DNA of 64,000 bases from Chungangia koreensis (GTDB lineage Bacteria; Bacillota; Bacilli; Bacillales_A; Planococcaceae). The stretch spans positions 62,001 through 126,000 of the forward strand of contig NZ_JBHSEC010000005.1 of assembly GCF_042651785.1 (NCBI RefSeq), in the 5' to 3' direction. Under the pieces are notes generated by a model, which made no database searches, was not told the DNA's origin, and worked only from the letters and a program-made list of their open reading frames with translations. The translations under genes and the position numbers were made by a program. This document shows, one piece after another, positions 33,815 through 42,196 of this stretch (positions within the stretch are counted from its first letter, which is position 1; every line of letters starts with the position of its first letter).

Positions 33815-35539
33815 TTGGTTACAAACTTGAAAGCGCTTCCTGCAGATACGGAAAAACATAACCTACAAAATTATGGTGAGACTGTCTCTAACTTTGATTG
33901 GAAAGAAGCTGAGAAGAATTTCAGCTGGCATGAGACAGGGAAGTTCAATATGGCATATGAAGCCATTGACCGCCATGCTGAATCCGATCGTAAAAACAAA
34001 GTGGCACTATACTATAAAGATGCTACTCGTAAAGAAGCTTATACTTTCCATGAAATGAAAAAGCAGACGAATCGTGCTGCCAATGTGTTGAAAAACCATT
34101 CTACTTTAACGAAAGGCGACCGGGTGTTCATCTTCATGCCAAGGTCACCCGAATTATATTTTGCTCTGATCGGTGCATTAAAAAACGGACTCATTGTAGG
34201 TCCGTTGTTTGAAGCTTTCATGGAGGGGGCAGTGTATGATCGGCTGGATGATAGTGATGCAAAAGCAATCATCACGACGCCGGAATTATTGGAACGCGTC
34301 CCGGTAGATAAATTGCCAAAATTGGAGACCGTTTTTGTGGTTGGGGAAGGCGTAGAGGAGTCCGGCAAAATCGTCGACTTCATGAAGCATTTTAAATCGG
34401 CATCTCAATACTTTGATATCGAGTGGTTGGATAAAGAAGATGGAATGATCTTGCATTATACGTCGGGTTCAACAGGAAAACCAAAAGGGGTTCTTCATGT
34501 CCAGTATGCCATGGTCCAGCAATATATGACTGCTAAGTGGGTACTCGACCTGACAGAGGAAGATATTTACTGGTGCACGGCAGACCCAGGTTGGGTGACA
34601 GGAACTGCATATGGAATCTTCGGGCCTATGTTATCCGGTGTCACGACATTAGTATTAGGTGGCCGTTTCTCGACAGATGATTGGTATAAAGCGATTGAAG
34701 AATACAGTGTAACAGTCTGGTACAGTGCGCCTACTGCATTCAGAATGCTTATGGGAGCCGGGGATGCTGCTGTTAAGAAATTCGACCTTTCTTCCTTACG
34801 GCACATTTTATCAGTTGGGGAGCCATTAAATCCGGAAGTAGTAAAATGGGGATACGAAGTATTCGGATTGCGCATACACGATACATGGTGGATGACAGAA
34901 ACAGGTGCTCAGATGATTTGTAACTATCCGTCCATGGCGATTAAACCAGGTTCTATGGGTAAGCCGATTCCTGGAGTCGAAGCAGCGATTGTAGATAACA
35001 ATGGAAATGTATTACCACCGAATCAGATGGGGAACTTGGCCTTGAAAAAAGGCTGGCCTGCAATGATGAGGCAAATTTGGAACAATCCAGAAAAGTATCA
35101 ATCCTACTTCATGAATGATGAATGGTATGTTTCGGGTGATTCTGCATACATGGATGAGGACGGCTATTTCTGGTTCCAAGGTCGTGTTGATGATGTCATC
35201 ATGACTTCCGGTGAACGGGTAGGACCATTCGAAGTGGAAAGTAAGCTCTTGGAACACCCGGCGATTGTTGAAGCAGGGGTAATCGGAAAGCCGGATCCAG
35301 TTCGAGGGGAAATCATTAAAGCATTCGTTGCCCTGAAAGAAGGAGTGGAACCAAGTGACGAATTGGTTGAAGATATCCGTCAATTCGTGAAAAAAGGTCT
35401 TGCTGCTCACGCTGCTCCAAGAGAAATTGAATTTAAAGATAAACTTCCAAAAACACGAAGCGGGAAAATTATGCGCCGCGTTCTAAAGGCTTGGGAATTG
35501 AATTTGCCTACAGGCGATTTGTCTACTATGGAAGACTAA
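33815..35539 (+). CDS. acsA: Acetyl-CoA synthetase
   Basis: TTG at 33815 has the best spacing from AAAGGGTGAT; ATG codons at 33797 and 33809 are alternatives. The 574-residue protein has the AMP-binding motif Tyr-Thr-Ser-Gly-Ser-Thr-Gly-Lys-Pro-Lys-Gly at about 216-226, Asp-Thr-Trp-Trp-Met-Thr-Glu-Thr-Gly, Tyr-Val-Ser-Gly-Asp and the C-terminal Pro-Lys-Thr-Arg-Ser-Gly-Lys-Ile-Met-Arg-Arg, whose Lys is acetylated by AcuA in B. subtilis. It makes acetyl-CoA from acetate, ATP and CoA. A cre site sits in codons 5-9, so CcpA probably blocks elongation on glucose. Confidence 0.96.
   Translation: MVTNLKALPADTEKHNLQNYGETVSNFDWKEAEKNFSWHETGKFNMAYEAIDRHAESDRKNKVALYYKDATRKEAYTFHEMKKQTNRAANVLKNHSTLTKGDRVFIFMPRSPELYFALIGALKNGLIVGPLFEAFMEGAVYDRLDDSDAKAIITTPELLERVPVDKLPKLETVFVVGEGVEESGKIVDFMKHFKSASQYFDIEWLDKEDGMILHYTSGSTGKPKGVLHVQYAMVQQYMTAKWVLDLTEEDIYWCTADPGWVTGTAYGIFGPMLSGVTTLVLGGRFSTDDWYKAIEEYSVTVWYSAPTAFRMLMGAGDAAVKKFDLSSLRHILSVGEPLNPEVVKWGYEVFGLRIHDTWWMTETGAQMICNYPSMAIKPGSMGKPIPGVEAAIVDNNGNVLPPNQMGNLALKKGWPAMMRQIWNNPEKYQSYFMNDEWYVSGDSAYMDEDGYFWFQGRVDDVIMTSGERVGPFEVESKLLEHPAIVEAGVIGKPDPVRGEIIKAFVALKEGVEPSDELVEDIRQFVKKGLAAHAAPREIEFKDKLPKTRSGKIMRRVLKAWELNLPTGDLSTMED
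33827..33842 (+). promoter_or_regulatory. cre site inside the acsA coding region
   Basis: TTGAAAGCGCTTCCTG matches WTGNAANCGNWNNCWW at every position but the last. It is about 40-55 bases downstream of the predicted transcription start and encodes Leu-Lys-Ala-Leu-Pro. A cre placed there normally acts as a roadblock. Confidence 0.75.
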
Positions 35540-35541
35540 TA

Positions 35542-35585
35542 GAGAAGAGGCTGTCTTTATTTAAATGAGACAGTCTCTTCTTTTT
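35542..35585 (+). terminator. Terminator after acsA
   Basis: AGAAGAGGCTGTCT and AGACAGTCTCTTCT arms (one G-U) surround an A/T-rich loop and are followed by TTTT. Confidence 0.9.
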
Positions 35586-35772
35586 ATATGGAATTTCACT
35601 TTAAATTGTAACTTGCGGACGTGCAGTGAAATGCATTCTATCCGATTGTCGGATTTAAAAGCCAGCCTCCCATGAATCGATATTAGGAAGTTCATTCTTC
35701 AACTTAAATGTGTACACCGGAGAGGAGTATGGAATCTGATATCATCGGAAATAGTTACATTTAAGCGGATAG

Positions 35773-35822
35773 TTGACTTAGCACCTAAAGGTGTCATAAT
35801 ATTAATGTGACACCTTTAGGTG
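35773..35822 (+). promoter_or_regulatory. Promoter with overlapping ArsR-type operator for the SRPBCC/arsR operon
   Basis: TTGACT (35773-35778) with CATAAT (35795-35800, 16-base spacer) forms a likely promoter. A perfect inverted repeat, CACCTAAAGGTGTCA (35782-35796) and TGACACCTTTAGGTG (35808-35822), starts inside the spacer and runs past the expected start point. Each arm is itself partly palindromic (CACCT..AGGTG). It lies 26 bases before the first gene. This is the classic layout of an autoregulated ArsR-family operator. Confidence 0.72.
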
Positions 35823-35847
35823 TTATTATATTTTGGAGGAACAATTT

Positions 35848-36270
35848 ATGAGCCAAATACCTGAGATTAAAAAGACAATTTTATTGAATGCTCCCATTGA
35901 TAAAGTTTGGAATGCCATTTCAACTTCCAAAGGAATGGCTGAGTGGTGGATGCCTAATACATTTGAGCCGATCCTTGGGAAGGAATTTGTGTTACATGCA
36001 GGGCCTTACGGGGATTCGCCCTGTAAAGTGACTGAATTAGAGCCTCCTTATGTGGTCGGTTTTGACTGGGGGAAAGATTGGCATTTGAAAATGGAATTAC
36101 GTGAAGTGGATGGCAAGACGGAATTTACATTGATTCATTCCGGATGGGATCCTGAAAAGCAAACTGAGTTCGGACAGCCGCATACGATCATACGGGATCA
36201 TATGGATGCTGGTTGGGAGAACATTGTCATGAACAAGCTTCCATCAGTCATCGAGCAACAAAATGCCTGA
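35848..36270 (+). CDS. SRPBCC (AHSA1/START-like) domain protein
   Basis: ATG at 35848 follows GGAGG at eight bases; an earlier in-frame ATG has no site. The 140-residue protein is one SRPBCC domain: Ile-Leu-Leu-Asn-Ala-Pro-Ile-Asp-Lys-Val-Trp-Asn-Ala-Ile-Ser, Glu-Trp-Trp-Met-Pro, Val-Val-Gly-Phe-Asp-Trp, Thr-Glu-Phe-Thr-Leu-Ile-His-Ser-Gly-Trp and a C-terminal helix with Met-Asp-Ala-Gly-Trp-Glu. Such cytoplasmic proteins bind hydrophobic ligands or act as Hsp90 co-chaperone-like factors. It overlaps an ArsR regulator gene by eight bases, a frequent pairing, so the ligand may be what the regulator responds to. Ligand unknown. Confidence 0.82.
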   Translation: MSQIPEIKKTILLNAPIDKVWNAISTSKGMAEWWMPNTFEPILGKEFVLHAGPYGDSPCKVTELEPPYVVGFDWGKDWHLKMELREVDGKTEFTLIHSGWDPEKQTEFGQPHTIIRDHMDAGWENIVMNKLPSVIEQQNA

Positions 36271-36586
36271 AACTAAATTGAAACCGGATGTGTTTCAGGC
36301 AATTGCTGATCCGACTCGACGTGAGATCCTATTATTATTATCAGATCATGAAATGCCAATCGCTGCTATAACAAGACAATTTACCATTAGCCGGACAGCT
36401 GTGAATAAACACTTGAATGTCCTATCCGAAGCGGGTCTTGTCAGCAAGCAAAAAAGTGGCCGTGAAACACGGTATACATTAAGGCCTGATTCATTATTAG
36501 AGGTCAAGCAATGGCTGTCCTTCTTTGACCAGTATTGGAACGAGAAACTAGCCGCATTAAAGGATTTTGTAGAATCTGATTTATGA
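36263..36586 (+). CDS. ArsR/SmtB-family transcriptional regulator
   Basis: The 107-residue protein is a winged helix with Phe-Gln-Ala-Ile-Ala-Asp-Pro-Thr-Arg-Arg-Glu-Ile-Leu at about residues 10-22, the recognition helix Ile-Ser-Arg-Thr-Ala-Val-Asn-Lys-His-Leu-Asn-Val-Leu and the wing Gly-Arg-Glu-Thr-Arg-Tyr. It lacks the Cys residues of metal-sensing ArsR proteins, so it is not a classic arsenic or zinc sensor. It belongs to the subgroup linked to SRPBCC genes. It presumably represses its own operon through the inverted repeat at 35782-35822. Confidence 0.87.
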   Translation: MPETKLKPDVFQAIADPTRREILLLLSDHEMPIAAITRQFTISRTAVNKHLNVLSEAGLVSKQKSGRETRYTLRPDSLLEVKQWLSFFDQYWNEKLAALKDFVESDL

Positions 36587-36751
36587 TTTCAAAGATGGCG
36601 AAACTATCGGGAGCTTTAGTCAAACAAGAATCCTGAACATCGACTTAGTTCTTCTTTGAACTGAGTTTTAAAGTAAAAGTGGTGTTTAGCGATAGGAAAC
36701 GAGACCCGTCATTTGCCAGTTGAACTTAAGATAATATAGTGCATTCAAAAT

Positions 36752-36796
36752 CAAAGAGCAGCCATCCGACCGCTTCGGTGGATAGCTGCTCTTTTT
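36752..36796. terminator. Bidirectional terminator between arsR and the PBP gene
   Basis: AAAGAGCAGC and GCTGCTCTTT outer arms, with ATCC/GGAT and ACCG/CGGT inner pairing, give a long hairpin. A TTTTT run follows on the plus strand and an A/T-rich tract on the other. Confidence 0.85.
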
Positions 36797-36800
36797 CGAT

Positions 36801-39800
36801 TTATTCTTCGTCATCTGGTGGGGGATCCGTACCGTCGCCAGGAGGAGGATTGGTTCCTCCATTTCCTGGCGGTGTTACTCCACCGCCATTACCGTTTCCA
36901 TTACCGTTTCCATTGCCATTTCCATTACCGTTACCGCCTCCGCCATTTCCTGGAGGGGTATCTTCATCATCTGGTGGTGGAGGTGTATCATCACCGCCTG
37001 TTCCACCGCCATTACCGCCGCCAGGAGGTGGTGTAGTAGGTGGTGGTGTCGGTGGTGCTTCGGCTACATTTTCAACTACGTTTGAAGCAGGAGACTGCTT
37101 GCCTGTAATGTCAACCGCTACGACAAAGTACTCACCATTGCCTATTGTATAACTATAACTTGCAGACTCAAGTACAGTTGCAACTAAGTCGTTTCCTGCT
37201 CCGGTCCTTCGGAAAACTCGGTAACCTACAACATCATTTGATGCCGATTTTGTCCAAGTAAGCGTATTACCGGAGAGCATCGAAGAAACACTTGCAGGTG
37301 CTGCATTATCAGCTTCAAATGCGGCTTCAGAAACGACTCGATTCGAGAATACTGATTTGGTAGGGAACAACTTGCTTGGGTCTCCACCGTAAGGTCCGAG
37401 CATACGTTTAATAAATTCCTCATTTACTCCTACGCCGCCTTCTACAACGAATTCAGATGGTGTAGTATCTAAAGCGCGGTAACGGCTGCCATCGATCATC
37501 ACATAGGAGGATGTAATGAGACTGTCGTCCGGTTTGTTCGGTACCATCACATTCGCATTGAACAAGTCGGAAGTGACAAGTCCTGCCGCTGAACAAGCTT
37601 CAGACGGTGATAAGCCTGAAATACCACAGAAGGCACGGGAGACAACCCCTTCAGGCTGTTTGAATGTCGCTCCGGCATTTACCACTTCGGGATTGGAAGC
37701 GTTCATAGCATTTGCCATTGCCGCCCAGTACATATTAATCCGTGTACTTGGGTGTCTATAACGGTTAGTCATACGGCTTAGCGTTTTGCTATGATCATCG
37801 TATCCGAACCATACACCAATAGTAATATTCGGATTATAACCGACTAACCATGAATCTCTTGTACCGTTAGATGTACCGGTTTTCGCTGCAAAATCTGCTC
37901 TGAAGTTTAGATTGCTATTTGCTGTTCTTGCAGTACCGATATCGAGAGTATCTCTTAACATATCGGTCACCATATAAGCAGTCTGCGGACTAAATACTTC
38001 AACCGGTTTCGCCTCATGTTGATAAATGACATTGCCATCAGCATCTTCAATCCGTTCAATCATATATGCGTCGATAAACTTCCCGCCGTTTGCAAGGGTA
38101 GCATAGGCATTAGTAGTTTCTTCAACACTTGCTTCAGATGTACCGATTGCAAATGAAGGATTGATATATTCAGATTCTCCAATACTCGTAAAGCCCATTT
38201 TGAAAAGGAATTCATCCGGACGTCGATCTCGGATTTCCCGGTAAAGTCGAAGTGTAGCCAAGTTTTGTGATTTTGCCAGTGCTTCCCGAGCTGGGATAAT
38301 CCCAAGTTCTTCATTCACATTGACGTTTTTCGGCTCATACATCTTCCCGCCATCCGGAATACTGAACTGAACATCGACGACCGGGCTTCCAGCACCGATA
38401 AATCCAAATTCAATTGCCGGAGCATATACACCAATAGGTTTCATGGTTGAACCAATCGAACGGGTAGTGGACAAGTGATTGACTTCCATTTGGTCTTGCA
38501 CAAATTCACGACCACCGACAAAACTTAGAATTTTTCCAGTGTTGTTTTCAATCACAGCTGTACCAACCTGAACGGGTTCGTCAACTATAATTGTTTCTTT
38601 CGTATCAGGATCGACCACTTCTTTTTTTAATGTCGGTCCATATAATTGAAACTCATCTTTTACTTTTTGTGCAGCATCATACAATTTTTGATCGATGGTA
38701 GAATGGATGCGGTATCCACCATTTTTTAAAGCACGTTGACCTAATATCATATATTTTTCACGAAGGTTTTCTTCCTTATCAAGACGTTCTGGGTCAATGC
38801 CATCTTGTAAGGCAAGTGTATCTGCAAGAATCTCGATTGCGCGCAGTTGAATTTCATTCGTTAAAAATGGGTATCGGTCTGTAGCACGTGTAGCAGGTTC
38901 ACGGAAATCTTTCGTAATATCGTATTTGATGGATTCGTTATATTCTTCTTCTGAAATATATCCAGTTTCTTTCATACGGAAAAGAACAGTTTTCATCCGA
39001 TCAATTCCAGGCTGTAGACCTTTCGCGTCTTTTAACCCCCGATTACCGGATTGGAAGGGAGTATAAGCAAATGGTGCCTGTGGCAATCCCGCGATATAGG
39101 CAGCTTGTGGCAAGTTCAAATCTTTTGCTTTTTTATTGAATATCCCTTCAGCTGCGGTTTCTATACCCGCGATATTTCTTCCACTTGCATTTCTTCCGTA
39201 AGGAATGATATTCAAGTAAGCTTCTAAAATCTCATCTTTAGACATGAAATGTTCCAAACGCATCGCTAAAAGGATTTCTTTTGCTTTCCGCTCATATGAC
39301 ACTTCATTCGTTAAAATCTGGTTTTTAATGAGCTGTTGTGTTAACGTCGAACCCCCTGTTTGAGTATCCGAATTGGAAACATCTTGCAAAAGGCCCCGGA
39401 AAATTGCTTTTGGCACGATTCCTTGGTGTTCATCGAAATACTCATCTTCCGTTGCGAGTACTGCATCGATGACGTAAGGAGAAACTTCTTTAAGTTTCGT
39501 TTCCTGACGTTCAAGGTCTGCATCCACTTTCCCTATGTAAATATTATTGGCAAAATAGAGCTCGGACGTTTCTTCATAGCTGAAGATTTCCTGCCGCATT
39601 TGTTCTTTCGAACGGAGGGGTTCATCCTTTACCAATGATGCGAAGTACCCGGCACCAACCGAACCGACGAAAACGATTCCAGTAACGAGGACAATAAAAA
39701 ATATTAGAGCTAAATTCCAGATGACGCTTGAAGAAATTCGTACATTTCGTCCCCATTTGGACGACATCCATGTTTCGTATTTTTCTTGTATGGTCAGAAG

Positions 39801-39824
39801 ACTATGTTTCAATTTCTCTTTCAT
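36801..39824 (-). CDS. Class A penicillin-binding protein (transglycosylase/transpeptidase) with FnIII domain and Gly/Asn tail
   Basis: The 1007-residue protein has a cytoplasmic N-terminus, a membrane helix (about residues 36-60) and a GT51 transglycosylase domain with Ala-Thr-Glu-Asp-Glu-Tyr-Phe and Gly-Gly-Ser-Thr-Leu-Thr-Gln-Gln-Leu-Ile-Lys-Asn. The transpeptidase has Ser-Thr-Met-Lys (catalytic Ser near 458), Ser-Gln-Asn and Lys-Thr-Gly-Thr-Ser near 647. A fibronectin type III domain follows at about 820-900, then a Pro/Gly/Asp/Asn tail with an alternating Gly-Asn run. It polymerises and cross-links peptidoglycan outside the membrane. AGGAGG precedes ATG. It resembles PonA of B. subtilis in layout but sits at a different locus. 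Confidence 0.93.
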   Translation of the reverse strand: MKEKLKHSLLTIQEKYETWMSSKWGRNVRISSSVIWNLALIFFIVLVTGIVFVGSVGAGYFASLVKDEPLRSKEQMRQEIFSYEETSELYFANNIYIGKVDADLERQETKLKEVSPYVIDAVLATEDEYFDEHQGIVPKAIFRGLLQDVSNSDTQTGGSTLTQQLIKNQILTNEVSYERKAKEILLAMRLEHFMSKDEILEAYLNIIPYGRNASGRNIAGIETAAEGIFNKKAKDLNLPQAAYIAGLPQAPFAYTPFQSGNRGLKDAKGLQPGIDRMKTVLFRMKETGYISEEEYNESIKYDITKDFREPATRATDRYPFLTNEIQLRAIEILADTLALQDGIDPERLDKEENLREKYMILGQRALKNGGYRIHSTIDQKLYDAAQKVKDEFQLYGPTLKKEVVDPDTKETIIVDEPVQVGTAVIENNTGKILSFVGGREFVQDQMEVNHLSTTRSIGSTMKPIGVYAPAIEFGFIGAGSPVVDVQFSIPDGGKMYEPKNVNVNEELGIIPAREALAKSQNLATLRLYREIRDRRPDEFLFKMGFTSIGESEYINPSFAIGTSEASVEETTNAYATLANGGKFIDAYMIERIEDADGNVIYQHEAKPVEVFSPQTAYMVTDMLRDTLDIGTARTANSNLNFRADFAAKTGTSNGTRDSWLVGYNPNITIGVWFGYDDHSKTLSRMTNRYRHPSTRINMYWAAMANAMNASNPEVVNAGATFKQPEGVVSRAFCGISGLSPSEACSAAGLVTSDLFNANVMVPNKPDDSLITSSYVMIDGSRYRALDTTPSEFVVEGGVGVNEEFIKRMLGPYGGDPSKLFPTKSVFSNRVVSEAAFEADNAAPASVSSMLSGNTLTWTKSASNDVVGYRVFRRTGAGNDLVATVLESASYSYTIGNGEYFVVAVDITGKQSPASNVVENVAEAPPTPPPTTPPPGGGNGGGTGGDDTPPPPDDEDTPPGNGGGGNGNGNGNGNGNGNGNGGGVTPPGNGGTNPPPGDGTDPPPDDEE
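36886..36936 (-). repeat. Short tandem repeat encoding an alternating Gly-Asn run
   Basis: Six-base units of the type GGNAAY (read on the minus strand, complement RTTNCC) repeat about eight times and encode Gly-Asn-Gly-Asn in the tail of the penicillin-binding protein. Third positions vary, so it is not a perfect microsatellite. Confidence 0.75.
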
Positions 39825-39929
39825 ATTCGACCTCCTAAAAATCTAACCTATTATAGCATTTTTTTCTAACGATTTCGATAGTTATTGACAACGTTTAAAA
39901 AAGAGGTTAAATTGACTATATATAGTAGA

Positions 39930-40156
39930 ACAGACGTTGAAAAGTCCGGAGTAGCGGTTGTAAACTTGTGAAGAGAGTCAGCGGTTGGTGAAAGCTGATC
40001 TGGTTGCAATTGTCGAATTACAGGCTGGGAGTTTGTTGTATGCACTGCATTAAAGTGCTTCGAGTGGAGAATGTCAATTCTCAAGCTGGGTGGTACCGCG
40101 TTAATTCGTTACTAACGTCCCTGCATGGTCATAATGGCCGTGTGGGGACTTTTTTA
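39930..40156 (+). promoter_or_regulatory. Tyrosine T-box riboswitch upstream of tyrS
   Basis: The leader has the Stem I features AGAGAG and GGTGAAAGC (39971-39995). A specifier loop carries a TAC tyrosine codon at about 40019-40021, and the T-box CTGGGTGGTACCGCG lies at 40086-40100. A terminator hairpin follows (GTCCC at 40117 with GGGGAC at 40144-40149, then six T). Uncharged tRNA-Tyr would stabilise the antiterminator. A TTGACA at 39885-39890 with a weak -10 (TAAATT) 17 bases on may be the promoter. Together they fill most of the 386-base gap before tyrS. Confidence 0.92.
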
Positions 40157-40210
40157 TGGTCTTGTGTTTTACCTTGTAATTTACAGGCCAACCAAATAGG
40201 AGGGATACAG

Positions 40211-41476
40211 ATGACGAATGCATTGTTGGAAGACTTGAAATGGAGAGGTCTTACTTATCAAATGACCGACGAAGAAGGCATGGAGAAGTTGTTGGACGAG
40301 GGGAAAGTAGCATTATATTGTGGCGTGGATCCGACTGCAGATAGTATGCATATCGGTCATATCGTTCCTTTATTGACCTTGCGTCGTTTCCAACTCCATG
40401 GACACCAACCGATTCTTTTAATCGGCGGGGCGACTGGGATGATCGGAGATCCTTCCGGCCGCAGCGAGGAACGACAATTACAAACAGTAGAACAAATCGA
40501 TCAAAACGTCCTTGGCCTTAAAGCTCAAATGGAAAGAATCTTTGACTTCACATCTGAAAACGGTGCGAAACTTGTGAACAATAAGGACTGGATCGGTGCA
40601 ATGAGCGTCATCGAATTCCTTCGTGACTTTGGGAAAAACATCGGGATCAACTACATGTTGGCAAAAGATACAGTGGCTTCCCGCTTAGAAGGCGGTATTT
40701 CTTTTACTGAATTCTCTTACATGCTCATTCAAGCAATCGATTTTAATCACTTGTATAAGAATTTCGGCGTCCGTATCCAAGTCGGGGGATCTGACCAGTG
40801 GGGCAATATCACGACTGGGCTTGAGATGATCCGTAAGATGCAAAATGAGGAAGCGAAAGCCTACGGTATAACTATTCCGTTGGTGACTAAAGCGGATGGA
40901 ACGAAGTTCGGTAAGTCTGCATCCGGTTCTGTTTGGCTTGATGCTAAAAAGACGTCTCCGTATGAGTTCTACCAATTCTGGATCAATACGGCAGATGCGG
41001 ATGTCACTAAATACATGAAAATCTTCACGTTCTTAAGTCGTGAAGAAATCGAAGCATTCGAAATAACAGTCCAAGAAGAACCACATTTACGTAAGGCACA
41101 AAAGGCACTGGCCGAAGAAATGACTCGCATGATTCACGGTCAGGATGCCCTGGATCAGGCAATCCGAATTACAGAAGCGCTATTCAGTGGGAATTTGAAA
41201 GCTTTGTCAGCGGAAGAAATGAAAGATGCTTTCAAGGATGTTCCATCAGTTGAGATGGCAAAGGAAAATCAGAATATTGTCGACTTACTGGTAGAAGCGA
41301 ACATCTCATCTTCTAAACGCCAAGCACGAGAAGATGTAACCAATGGTGCGATTTCAGTTAACGGTGAGAAAGTAACAGACCTTGAATTTGTAGTAGGTGC
41401 AGAAAGCAGACTTGATGATGCATTTTGCATTATTCGTAGAGGGAAGAAGAAATACCATATGGTTCGATTCAACTAA
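40211..41476 (+). CDS. tyrS: Tyrosyl-tRNA synthetase
   Basis: ATG at 40211 follows AGGAGGG; the long upstream in-frame extension runs through the T-box and is not coding. The 421-residue class I synthetase has the HIGH-type motif His-Ile-Gly-His at about 48-51, Tyr-Cys-Gly-Val-Asp-Pro-Thr-Ala-Asp, Gln-Val-Gly-Gly-Ser-Asp-Gln-Trp-Gly-Asn, the KMSKS-type Lys-Phe-Gly-Lys-Ser at about 235, and a C-terminal S4 domain (Ser-Ser-Lys-Arg-Gln-Ala-Arg-Glu-Asp). It charges tRNA-Tyr. Confidence 0.97.
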   Translation: MTNALLEDLKWRGLTYQMTDEEGMEKLLDEGKVALYCGVDPTADSMHIGHIVPLLTLRRFQLHGHQPILLIGGATGMIGDPSGRSEERQLQTVEQIDQNVLGLKAQMERIFDFTSENGAKLVNNKDWIGAMSVIEFLRDFGKNIGINYMLAKDTVASRLEGGISFTEFSYMLIQAIDFNHLYKNFGVRIQVGGSDQWGNITTGLEMIRKMQNEEAKAYGITIPLVTKADGTKFGKSASGSVWLDAKKTSPYEFYQFWINTADADVTKYMKIFTFLSREEIEAFEITVQEEPHLRKAQKALAEEMTRMIHGQDALDQAIRITEALFSGNLKALSAEEMKDAFKDVPSVEMAKENQNIVDLLVEANISSSKRQAREDVTNGAISVNGEKVTDLEFVVGAESRLDDAFCIIRRGKKKYHMVRFN

Positions 41477-41479
41477 TAG

Positions 41480-41517
41480 AAAATGGGCGGTCCCGATTTG
41501 GGGCAGCCCATTTTTTC
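41480..41517. terminator. Terminator after tyrS
   Basis: AAAATGGGC and GCCCATTTT arms, with CCC/GGG inner pairing, are followed by six T; it may also end the convergent dinB-like gene. Confidence 0.87.
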
Positions 41518-41545
41518 TACTGTTTGTTGAAGATTTAACCGTTTA

Positions 41546-41605
41546 GTTTTATAACCGATAATCCAGTTTTATAACCGATTTTTGAAATTTATAACCGATT
41601 ATAGA
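41546..41605 (+). repeat. Three tandem 20-base repeats with core TTTATAACCGAT
   Basis: TTTATAACCGAT occurs at 41548, 41568 and 41588, exactly 20 bases apart, with more variable sequence between. The array lies in the convergent gap between tyrS and the dinB-like gene. No known element is recognised. Confidence 0.75.
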
Positions 41606-41641
41606 GAAATATAATTTGAACAGGAATCCACAAACTTTTCC

Positions 41642-42142
41642 TCAATAGCTCGCTAAGTTTGAACTGCCTATTAACTCCTGAATTTGTTCGATATGCCGTT
41701 TCTCATGTAGAACGACAAACTCAAGCAATTGTTTGGTCTGCATGGGACCAAGAAGCGGATGAAGCATTGTTTTTTCAATTAACTCCTTTTCCTCTACCGT
41801 TTTTAAATAATTTAGAAGCGGTTGTCTGACAGTCTGTAGCAAATTTATTAGATTACCTTTCTCTATGAAATCTTCCGATGGTTCCGGGTATGGAGACTTC
41901 AACTTTTGAGTGCGATCTCGAACGAAATCAATGTTCTTTTCTTCAACTACATTGCTTTCCCTTTGCATTGCTTTCAATAATGAGGGGTAAATCAATTCAT
42001 CGATAAATACTAAATGTCTTACTACTTGCACGATGCTCCAAGTTCCGTCATTAATCTTTACATTCAATTGTTCATGGGATAAAGGTGTCAATAGGTCTAC
42101 TAACTCCAGACGTACCGCAGTTAAGTCTTCAATCAGTTTCAT
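41642..42142 (-). CDS. DinB/YfiT-like four-helix metal-binding protein
   Basis: The 166-residue protein fits the DinB_2 fold: Trp-Ser-Ile-Val-Gln-Val-Val-Arg-His-Leu at about residues 36-45 supplies the first His. Val-Leu-His-Glu-Lys-Arg-His-Ile-Glu-Gln at about 148-157 supplies the other two, a His triad that usually binds Ni or Zn. Members include bacillithiol transferases and damage-inducible proteins; the substrate here is unknown. AAGGAGTG precedes ATG. The next gene on this strand starts upstream with a 54-base gap and the two may be co-transcribed. Confidence 0.8.
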   Translation of the reverse strand: MKLIEDLTAVRLELVDLLTPLSHEQLNVKINDGTWSIVQVVRHLVFIDELIYPSLLKAMQRESNVVEEKNIDFVRDRTQKLKSPYPEPSEDFIEKGNLINLLQTVRQPLLNYLKTVEEKELIEKTMLHPLLGPMQTKQLLEFVVLHEKRHIEQIQELIGSSNLASY

Positions 42143-42196
42143 AATTTCACTCCTTTTTAAATAGGAGTATTCGATTGTTGGTAGGAGAATTCCTAT

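Noticed and set aside
35729..35764. A mini reading frame of eleven codons after a GGAGAGGAG site, between acsA and the SRPBCC gene
   Set aside because: It is too short to support, has no promoter of its own visible and no resemblance to a known leader peptide.
36739..37152. A long Pro/Ser/Gly-rich open frame on the plus strand opposite the PBP tail
   Set aside because: It is the complement of the low-complexity Gly/Asn/Pro coding repeat of the penicillin-binding protein and has no ribosome binding site or family resemblance.
40004..40210. A 69-codon in-frame extension at the 5' end of tyrS
   Set aside because: It runs through the T-box specifier, antiterminator and terminator. The ATG at 40211 has a good ribosome binding site and gives the normal TyrS N-terminus.
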